A stretch of DNA of 9,377 nucleotides, taken from NCBI GenBank assembly GCA_944327425.1, contig CALVHJ010000052.1:1-9377 (forward strand), in the 5' to 3' direction. Numbering within the stretch: position 1 is the first letter of the stretch; each line of letters begins with the position of its first letter. Positions 1 to 5,121 of this stretch are shown here, piece by piece. The notes below the pieces were generated by a model. That model was not told where the DNA came from. It made no database searches and saw nothing but the letters and a program-made list of their open reading frames with translations. The DNA comes from an uncultured Bacilli bacterium. Its GTDB lineage: Bacteria; Bacillota_I; Bacilli_A; RF39; UBA660. The position numbers and the translations under genes are program-made.

Positions 1-1160
1 GAATAAACAACAATTTTCCCAAAGAAAAAAGAAAAGAATTAACAAATTTTTGTATTATAATACCTGCCCGTGACGAATCAAAAGTAATTGAAGATTTGTT
101 AATAAGCATTACTAAACAAACCAAAAAAATAAACATGAAAGACGTGTATATAATTGTTGAAGACAAAAGTGACCCAACCGTTGATATCGCTAAAAAATAT
201 AAATCTACCATTTTCATTAGAAAAAGACTAGATCTAAAAAGAAAAGGTTATGCCATAGATGAACTAATAAAATATTTAGAAGAAAAGAAAAAATATTACA
301 ATGCTTATTTTATTTTAGATGCCGATAATGTTCTAGACGAAAATTTTTTATTAGAAATGGAAAAATCATATAAAGAAGGTTATGATATAGCTACTGGATA
401 CCGAAATCTCAAAAATGCCAACGACTCAGTAATATCAGCCTGTTCCGGTATTACTTTTGCCTTTCTAAACTCTAATGGTAATGAAACTAAAAACAAACAA
501 TCACGAAATGTTACTTTATCAGGTACAGGATTATACATAAATGGCAAATTAATAAAAAAATGGAAGTCTTTCCCTTTTCATTCTCTTACCGAAGATTATG
601 AACTAACTCTTTATTCTATTGAACACAATTTAACAAGTGTATATAATAAAAATGCAATATTTTATGATGAACAACCAATAAAATATAAAAATACAATTAA
701 TCAAAGAACTAGATGGATTAAAGGCTATTTTTCTACTAGAAAAAAATATATTCCTAAGTTTAGAAAACTACTTAAAAATAATCCTAATTTCGGTTCGATA
801 ATAAACGAAATAAGCGGTATGAAACCATATATACTAATGATAATTGGAGCTATAATCTATATCTTAAATCAAATATTAACCATTATAAAAGTAAATAGTC
901 TTAAAAATCCTTTAACCAAACTATGTTTTACGAAAATCATATTAATATTAATGTTAGCCTATATACTCTTTGCTTTCATGACTGCATACATTATTTTAAA
1001 AGATAAAGATAAAATTAATATGTCAGAATCCATGCAAAAGAAAACAATATTATTTAGTCCTCTATTTTTCTCAACTTATGTACCCTGTGCTCTTAAAGCT
1101 TTCTTAAAAAAAGAAGTAAAATGGGAAAAAGTAGAACATACTAGAAGATGGAATAAGTAA
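1..1160 (+). CDS. Family 2 glycosyltransferase, membrane-bound (5' end outside window)
   Basis: The reading frame is open from base 3 through a TAA at 1158-1160 (385 residues), so the true start lies upstream; the TTG at 96 is internal, because the conserved segment IIIPARDES lies before it. Counting from the first codon, I see the nucleotide-binding start IIIPARDES (18-26), a DxD-like metal site LDADN (105-109), the TEDYEL acceptor/catalytic-base motif (196-201) and QRTRW (234-238), matching the Q/RxxRW motif of processive GT2 enzymes such as cellulose, hyaluronan and poly-GlcNAc synthases. Hydrophobic segments near 275-296, 308-332 and 350-369 would anchor the C-terminus in the membrane, and a further one could precede the window. 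Likely role: transfer of sugars from a nucleotide donor to a cell-surface glycan or lipid; the substrate cannot be read from the sequence. It is convergent with the rest of the window and ends in a terminator overlapping its stop. Confidence 0.9.
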   Translation, partial: INNNFPKEKRKELTNFCIIIPARDESKVIEDLLISITKQTKKINMKDVYIIVEDKSDPTVDIAKKYKSTIFIRKRLDLKRKGYAIDELIKYLEEKKKYYNAYFILDADNVLDENFLLEMEKSYKEGYDIATGYRNLKNANDSVISACSGITFAFLNSNGNETKNKQSRNVTLSGTGLYINGKLIKKWKSFPFHSLTEDYELTLYSIEHNLTSVYNKNAIFYDEQPIKYKNTINQRTRWIKGYFSTRKKYIPKFRKLLKNNPNFGSIINEISGMKPYILMIIGAIIYILNQILTIIKVNSLKNPLTKLCFTKIILILMLAYILFAFMTAYIILKDKDKINMSESMQKKTILFSPLFFSTYVPCALKAFLKKEVKWEKVEHTRRWNK

Positions 1161-1174
1161 TTATTCTTTTTTTT
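1151..1174 (+). terminator. Rho-independent terminator of the glycosyltransferase gene
   Basis: A perfect 6-bp stem, GAATAA (1151-1156) with TTATTC (1161-1166), closes a GTAA loop and is followed directly by eight T (1167-1174). The stop codon TAA (1158-1160) is in the loop, so the terminator is built over the end of the gene. The stem is AT-rich and short, so efficiency is uncertain. Confidence 0.65.
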
Positions 1175-1205
1175 ACCAAAAATGCATTATTTTAAAAAAA
1201 AGGAA
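1164..1205. repeat. Imperfect inverted repeat between convergent genes
   Basis: TTC plus eight T (1164-1174) can pair with eight A plus GGAA (1194-1205), and inside it AAAAT (1179-1183) pairs with ATTTT (1189-1193) around the loop GCATT; ACCA (1175-1178) is an unpaired bulge. The symmetric structure fills the gap between the stops of the glycosyltransferase and Bax-inhibitor genes and may help stop transcription in both directions. No other minus-strand terminator is visible after the Bax-inhibitor gene. Confidence 0.45.
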
Positions 1206-1207
1206 CT

Positions 1208-1849
1208 CTAATCTTTAGCGTCCCCTATAAAAGATAATAAATGTAAAAATATATTAATAAAGTCTAAATATAACTCAAAAGCTCCATTAATTGCCACTAC
1301 ATCATTATCTATTCCTGTGTTACTAAGTATCTTCATTTTTTGAATATCATAAGCTGTAAATCCAAAAAATATTATTAAAGCTACTATGGAAATAATTAAA
1401 TCAAGAGTTGAATTCCAAATAAACATATTAACAATAACACAAATAATTAAAGCAAGTAAACCCATTAATAAAAAGGTACTAATCTTTCCTAAATCAGTCT
1501 TAATAAAATAGCCAATCGCTCCAAATATTGCAAATACAACCGCTTCTATTAAAAAGACATACATAACACTTCCCACATTAAAACCTATAAATACACTCGA
1601 AAAAGTTAAACCACTTACAAATGAATATAACAAGAAACATATCTTCGCTGTCATAGGCTTCATTTTATGGACTCTAGCCGAAAAATAAATAACTAAAGCA
1701 AACTCTAAAATGATAATTAACCAAAAGAAGGGTCCTCCAAAAATCGAAAGTACCATATTTTCATTAATAGACACAATATACCCAGTCAAAAAAGTAACAA
1801 ATAACCCCACAAACATCCACAAAAATGTTTTTGACAATAACTGATTCAT
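1208..1849 (-). CDS. Bax inhibitor-1 / YetJ-YccA family membrane protein
   Basis: A 213-aa multispanning membrane protein with about seven hydrophobic segments, close to the usual size of bacterial BI-1 proteins. The C-terminal signature AFELYLDFINIFLHLL (190-205) is the family hallmark. Asp168 (in AYDIQ) and Asp196 (in LYLDF) match in context the pH-sensing di-aspartyl pair described in Bacillus YetJ, where the protein acts as a calcium leak; calcium leak here is inference from the family. The start is ATG 1849-1847, preceded five bases upstream by AAGGAGAG (1862-1855). An ORF extending to 1903 is possible, but its 18 extra residues are polar, overlap the previous gene and cover this gene's predicted promoter. 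It stands downstream of the YwaF-like gene and has its own promoter, so it is probably expressed independently. Confidence 0.9.
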   Translation of the reverse strand: MNQLLSKTFLWMFVGLFVTFLTGYIVSINENMVLSIFGGPFFWLIIILEFALVIYFSARVHKMKPMTAKICFLLYSFVSGLTFSSVFIGFNVGSVMYVFLIEAVVFAIFGAIGYFIKTDLGKISTFLLMGLLALIICVIVNMFIWNSTLDLIISIVALIIFFGFTAYDIQKMKILSNTGIDNDVVAINGAFELYLDFINIFLHLLSFIGDAKD

Positions 1850-1870
1850 CTCATCTCTCCTTATATCTAT

Positions 1871-1899
1871 ATTATAACATATGTTAACTTTTAAGTAAA
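1871..1899 (-). promoter_or_regulatory. Predicted extended -10 promoter of the BI-1 family gene
   Basis: Minus strand: -35 TTTACT (1899-1894, 4 of 6 consensus), a 17-bp spacer, then TGTTATAAT, a perfect -10 (1876-1871) with the extended TGn element. The expected start, about 1864, leaves a leader of about 15 nt that contains the Shine-Dalgarno AAGGAGAG. The -35 lies in the final codons of the upstream membrane-protein gene. Confidence 0.7.
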
Positions 1900-2627
1900 C
1901 CATCCTGACTCTTAAAAAATAAATATAACACAGCTATAATTATTATTTCCATTCCTTCTAAAATAATAACTACCGGAAAATACTTTAAAAATGGAAGTAA
2001 TTCTATAATAAATGGTGGTATTTCCTCCGAGAAAAAATAATTAGTATCAAAATAAACATTAAAAATTTTCATTAAAAAATAAATAACATTTAAAATCATA
2101 AACAATTTTATAAGATATTTAAAATTTACCTTCTTTGGATACAAATAAAATGTGAATAAACCCATAATTACTAACAAATGATGACTAATAACATACAAAT
2201 AAAAATTAAAAGATTCAAAAACACTCGGAACATCAAAAAATAAAATCGCGGGAATAGGGCCTAAAAAAGAAAGAAAATAAATATATGGATACCACTTTTC
2301 TTTATTTAGTATTACTGCCAAAATATAAAAATAATTAGCCAAATAACATAAATGAAATGGTAACATTGTTTTATAATCAAATGTTTGATAACATAAAGAA
2401 GAAATATATAAAGTAAGCATATTAAGTAATAGAATAATCGCAAATATAACAACTATTTTTCTTTTACAAGTCTTAGGAAACAAATAAATTCTTTTTCGCT
2501 TAATATAAACTAAAATTAATCCAACTAAAACCAAAATCATCAAAAACCAATGAGTTTTACCAAACAATTTAAAAGGAATAGTAATATTCTCATCAACAAA
2601 AAATTCTTTTAGCATCATACTAATCAT
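1884..2627 (-). CDS. YwaF-like (TIGR02206) integral membrane protein
   Basis: A 247-aa, very hydrophobic protein with about six membrane segments. It resembles the TIGR02206/YwaF family: an early KTHWFLM segment (24-30) before the first long helix, an LPFHLCYLANYF block (89-100), a SHHLLVIMGLF segment near the middle, and a DTNYFF block before a P-rich loop and the last helix. The family has no firmly established function, so none is assigned. The start is uncertain: ATGs occur at codons 1, 4 and 5, and none has a clear Shine-Dalgarno site. A predicted promoter at 2727-2698 would give a leader of roughly 64 nt. It ends at TAA 1886-1884, whose upstream codons double as promoter for the BI-1 gene. 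Confidence 0.8.
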   Translation of the reverse strand: MISMMLKEFFVDENITIPFKLFGKTHWFLMILVLVGLILVYIKRKRIYLFPKTCKRKIVVIFAIILLLNMLTLYISSLCYQTFDYKTMLPFHLCYLANYFYILAVILNKEKWYPYIYFLSFLGPIPAILFFDVPSVFESFNFYLYVISHHLLVIMGLFTFYLYPKKVNFKYLIKLFMILNVIYFLMKIFNVYFDTNYFFSEEIPPFIIELLPFLKYFPVVIILEGMEIIIIAVLYLFFKSQDGLLKS

Positions 2628-2697
2628 ATGATTAACTAAAAGAATTTATTTATCTTTATAAATAATTTTCTTGATTTCCCCATAAGTTCTAAATATA

Positions 2698-2727
2698 TTT
2701 ATAACATAATTTAGTAAATAAAGCCAA
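2698..2727 (-). promoter_or_regulatory. Predicted promoter of the YwaF-like gene
   Basis: Minus strand: -35 TTGGCT (2727-2722, 4 of 6), an 18-bp spacer, and TGTTATAAA, a -10 (2703-2698) with the extended TGn element. It sits in the 134-bp gap after ychF. No terminator hairpin was seen between the ychF stop and this promoter, so read-through from ychF may also contribute. Confidence 0.55.
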
Positions 2728-2761
2728 ATCACAATCTAATAGTGCCTCCATTTTCCCCTAT

Positions 2762-3862
2762 CTAAACATTAAAGCGAAAATAAACAATATCTCCATCTTG
2801 CATTAAATAATCTTTTCCCTCAAGTCTAAGTTTACCTGCTTCTTTTACTTTTAATTCACTTTTATACTGATATAGATCATCAAAGCTCATAACTTCAGCT
2901 TTAATAAAACCTCTTTCAATATCCGAGTGAATTAAACCGGCACAAGATTTAGCATTTTCTCCTCTCTTAAAAGTCCATGCCCGACATTCGTCAGCTCCTG
3001 CTGTAAAAAATGTTTCTAATCCAAGTAGTGAATAAGTAGCAAATATTAAACGATCAAGTCCGCTACTATTAATACCAAGTTCTTTTAAGAATATTTTCTT
3101 ATCATCGTCATTTAATTCAGATAATTCTGATTCCATCTTACAGCACATAACGATAACTGACGTATCCTCTTTTCTTGCATATTCACTCACCAATTTGGTA
3201 TAATTATTTTCACCTAAAACAACATCATCTTCTAATACATTAGCAACATAAATAAGTGGTTTTAATGTGATAAAGCTAAAATTTTTCATCAGCATCTTTT
3301 CTTCTTCTGAAAAATCAACTAATCTAAGAGAAATATTTTTCTCTAAATTTTCTTTTGCCTTAGTAAGCACCCTTACTTCTGCTACTGCTTCTTTATCTTT
3401 CGTTGTTTCTGCTTTTTTTGTAATTTTATTAAGACGATTTTCTATAATCTCTAAATCAGCCAAAATAAGCTCCACATTAATAATTTCAATATCACGAATT
3501 GGATCAGTTTTCCCTTCAACATGAGTAATATTAGGATCATCAAAACATCGTACAACTTGAACTATTGCATCCACTTCTCTTATATGACTCAAAAACTTAT
3601 TACCCAGTCCTTCACCCTTCGAAGCACCTTTTACTAAACCAGCAATATCTGTAAATTCAAAAGTAGTAGGAACAGTACTTTTAGGAAGATACAATTCTTC
3701 TAAAAAGGCAAGTCTTTCATCCGGAACCGTAACCATTCCGACATTAGGATCAATAGTCGCAAAAGGATAATTTGCTGCCAAAATATTTTTCTTTGTAATT
3801 GCATTAAATAAAGTTGACTTACCAACATTAGGAAGTCCAACTATACCGGCTTTTAAACTCAT
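2762..3862 (-). CDS. ychF: Ribosome-associated Obg-superfamily ATPase/GTPase YchF
   Basis: A full-length 366-aa YchF (EngD/OLA1 type). Visible in order: P-loop GLPNVGKS (9-16), switch I around NYPFATIDPNVG (31-42), G3 DIAGL (72-76) with a hydrophobic residue where Ras has its catalytic Gln, and a coiled insertion (about 135-180). The degenerate G4 is NVLE (208-211), the NxxE form that gives YchF its ATP preference, and the TGS domain covers about 280-364 and ends YFRFNV. Known family role: a ribosome-binding nucleotidase linked to translation and stress responses. The ATG (3862-3860) is overlapped by the TGA of the retron RT gene (ATGA); GAGGTGAT lies just upstream inside the RT gene. A promoter in the RT tail (3894-3886) can supply independent transcription. 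In related Bacillota ychF directly follows the DUF951 gene; here abgT and a retron intervene. Confidence 0.97.
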   Translation of the reverse strand: MSLKAGIVGLPNVGKSTLFNAITKKNILAANYPFATIDPNVGMVTVPDERLAFLEELYLPKSTVPTTFEFTDIAGLVKGASKGEGLGNKFLSHIREVDAIVQVVRCFDDPNITHVEGKTDPIRDIEIINVELILADLEIIENRLNKITKKAETTKDKEAVAEVRVLTKAKENLEKNISLRLVDFSEEEKMLMKNFSFITLKPLIYVANVLEDDVVLGENNYTKLVSEYARKEDTSVIVMCCKMESELSELNDDDKKIFLKELGINSSGLDRLIFATYSLLGLETFFTAGADECRAWTFKRGENAKSCAGLIHSDIERGFIKAEVMSFDDLYQYKSELKVKEAGKLRLEGKDYLMQDGDIVYFRFNV

Positions 3863-4818
3863 AGCATCACCTCATTAATACTTTTATTATAACACGTTTT
3901 AAGTTCATTTTGATAAGTTTTAAACTCTTTATTACTAGGATTCAAAAATAAACAATAATTAACTTTACCAAGAGCTTTTGCATAAGTAACATTATCACCA
4001 GTAAACTTATTATGATTATCTAAACCATATTTCTTAATATAATACATTTCCTGCCTAATCTTTAAACGCTTTTTCCTAGGCACATTAAGCTTCTCATTTA
4101 CCACAACACCGGTAATAATTTGCCTTTCATAATTTCTAAGCACTTTAGTTTTTCTAAAGTTTATACTAAATCCCATTGTATCTAAAAATCCTTCAACTTT
4201 ATTTTTTAATTTTAATACATCAAAATCTCCCGAAAACGTCAAATCATCAGAATACCTAGTATAATTTATATTTCTTTTCCCACAATAATCTCCAATATAA
4301 TTATCAAAATTTTTCATAACCAAATTAGAAAGATAAGGACTAGTTGGTGCTCCCTGTGGTAAATAATCATTATAAGTACATAATTTTAGCAATAAAACTT
4401 TAACCGCGGGAGGAAACACTGTATTAGGTAAACTTTGATATAATTGCTCAAAAGTAATATTTGAAAAAAAGTTTTTAATATCTAATTTTAAAATTGTTTT
4501 AGCTCCCACATGAACCAAAGCATTGTCTTTTAAACTTTTATGAGGTACATATGCACAAGCATATTTACTTACCTCTAATCCTTTTAATACATGGTGTAAA
4601 ATATTTCTTTGAATCATTTTAAGTGTCTTATTAGGAATTAATAGCTCTCTTTTTGTTCCATCTTTTTTCATAATATATTTCTTTTCATAATATTTTAGAT
4701 GATTATTACTAATAGTATAAAGAAGTTTAAGTTTATCTTCATCGCTTTTATTACCATTAATTAAATTTAAAGACAAAATAAATTCTTTTATTCTACTTTT
4801 ATTCAAATATTTCCACAT
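3859..4818 (-). CDS. Retron reverse transcriptase
   Basis: A 319-aa RT with the features of retron enzymes: the retron-specific NAxxH motif as NALVH (99-103), catalytic Asp113 in LKLDIKNFF, PQGAPTSPYLSN (154-165), the active site YSDD (189-192, usual YADD), GFSINFRKTKV (216-226) and ITG (235-237) in place of the usual VTG that helps recognise the msr RNA. A basic thumb follows (PRKKRLKIRQ, 247-256), then ALGKVNYCLFLNP (282-294). Family role: it extends from the 2'-OH of a branching G in its own RNA to make msDNA, with RT, msDNA and effector forming an anti-phage complex. The protein stops after the thumb, so there is no fused effector. The ATG follows AAGGTGA (4829-4823) with four bases between; the a2 repeat is 17 bases upstream. 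There is no group II intron maturase region and no DGR template/variable repeat. Its TGA overlaps the ychF ATG. Confidence 0.96.
   Translation of the reverse strand: MWKYLNKSRIKEFILSLNLINGNKSDEDKLKLLYTISNNHLKYYEKKYIMKKDGTKRELLIPNKTLKMIQRNILHHVLKGLEVSKYACAYVPHKSLKDNALVHVGAKTILKLDIKNFFSNITFEQLYQSLPNTVFPPAVKVLLLKLCTYNDYLPQGAPTSPYLSNLVMKNFDNYIGDYCGKRNINYTRYSDDLTFSGDFDVLKLKNKVEGFLDTMGFSINFRKTKVLRNYERQIITGVVVNEKLNVPRKKRLKIRQEMYYIKKYGLDNHNKFTGDNVTYAKALGKVNYCLFLNPSNKEFKTYQNELKTCYNKSINEVML
3886..3894 (-). promoter_or_regulatory. Predicted extended -10 promoter of ychF inside the RT gene
   Basis: Minus strand reads TGTTATAAT: a perfect -10 (3891-3886) with the extended TGn element, identical over nine bases to the -10 of the BI-1 gene. 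There is no good -35. The expected start, about 3879, gives a leader of about 17 nt carrying GAGGTGAT before the ychF ATG. It lies within the last ten or so codons of the RT gene. Confidence 0.55.
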
Positions 4819-4835
4819 AAAATCACCTTAATAAA

Positions 4836-4843
4836 GAGCAGCA
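4836..4843 (-). repeat. Retron a2 inverted repeat
   Basis: Minus strand TGCTGCTC, complementary to a1 over all eight bases. It ends 17 nt before the RT start codon and only six bases before the RT Shine-Dalgarno AAGGTGA, so folding of the a1/a2 duplex could affect RT translation (inference). Confidence 0.88.
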
Positions 4844-4997
4844 CTGAAAAATTATCTTAAATTGTGTAAATGTACAATAGTATTATGAAATAATACGTAG
4901 CGTAAGCGTGGTACATTGAAACAACTTTAAGTAAATGAATATACTAATATTTTTTATAACAGCGACTCGCTATTACCTCATATTTCTATGAATAATC

Positions 4998-5005
4998 TGC
5001 TGCTC
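4998..5005 (-). repeat. Retron a1 inverted repeat
   Basis: Minus strand GAGCAGCA. It is the perfect complement of a2, with no further pairing on either side. In retrons the a1/a2 duplex closes the non-coding RNA and is needed for priming. The predicted transcription start falls on or next to its first base. Confidence 0.88.
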
Positions 5006-5012
5006 AATTCAT

Positions 5013-5042
5013 ATTATAGCACGTATAATACTAATTAGTAAA
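5013..5042 (-). promoter_or_regulatory. Predicted retron promoter
   Basis: Minus strand: -35 TTTACT (5042-5037, 4 of 6), an 18-bp spacer, then TGCTATAAT, a perfect -10 (5018-5013) with extended TGn. Counting seven bases on puts the start at 5006-5005, the first base of a1. The same -35 hexamer precedes the BI-1 gene, so the element uses the style of promoter seen in host genes nearby. It follows the abgT terminator, so retron transcription is separated from the parAB operon. Confidence 0.78.
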
Positions 5043-5097
5043 TCACTGAATTGGCAAATCGTATTTATTAAGTTTTAAAAAAAGATAAATAAGTAAG

Positions 5098-5121
5098 AAA
5101 AAACATCAGAATCCTGATGTT
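5098..5121 (-). terminator. Rho-independent terminator of the parAB-abgT operon
   Basis: On the minus strand AACATCAG (5121-5114) and CTGATGTT (5109-5102) form a perfect 8-bp stem with a GATT loop, and the T run continues to 5098. The abgT stop codon TAA (5122-5120) is partly inside the stem. This separates the long upstream operon from the retron. Confidence 0.85.

Larger units (their letters stand above)
4836..5005 (-). ncRNA. Retron msr-msd non-coding RNA
   Basis: This is the template/primer RNA of the retron, immediately upstream of the RT, about 170 nt. It begins with a1 GAGCAGCA (5005-4998) and ends with the exactly complementary a2 TGCTGCTC (4843-4836). The first G after a1 (4997) is a candidate branching nucleotide. 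The msr has two abutting hairpins: TTCATA-GAAA-TATGAG (4992-4977, GNRA-type loop) and GTAATAGCG-AGT-CGCTGTTAT (4976-4956). The msd is a long hairpin: CTTAAA, a bulged G, TTGT, a 3x3 internal loop, then AATGTAC (4931-4911), pairing with 4875-4856. At its apex is a second hairpin, GTATTA-TTTCA-TAATAC (4896-4880), beside an unpaired C-rich strand. The msDNA would carry plus-strand sequence from about 4844 to about 4950. The exact branch point and msDNA 3' end cannot be fixed from sequence. Confidence 0.9.

Noticed and set aside
1850..1903. Longer start for the BI-1 family gene
   Set aside because: The added residues are not family-like, the segment contains the promoter and overlaps the previous gene, and the inner ATG has AAGGAGAG at ideal distance.
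2646..2732. 28-codon minus-strand ORF starting GTG in the ychF-to-YwaF gap, with GGAGG upstream
   Set aside because: The GGAGG is about 12 bases from the GTG, too far, and the predicted promoter of the next gene lies within it. There is no recognisable family.
3267..3524. 85-codon plus-strand ORF
   Set aside because: It is antisense to the middle of ychF, has no ribosome-binding site, and its Ser/Phe-rich content is what the reverse of an AT-rich gene gives.
3859..4818. Group II intron or diversity-generating RT
   Set aside because: The RT has the retron NAxxH and ITG motifs, no maturase or endonuclease domain, no intron domain V-like sequence, and no template/variable repeat pair.
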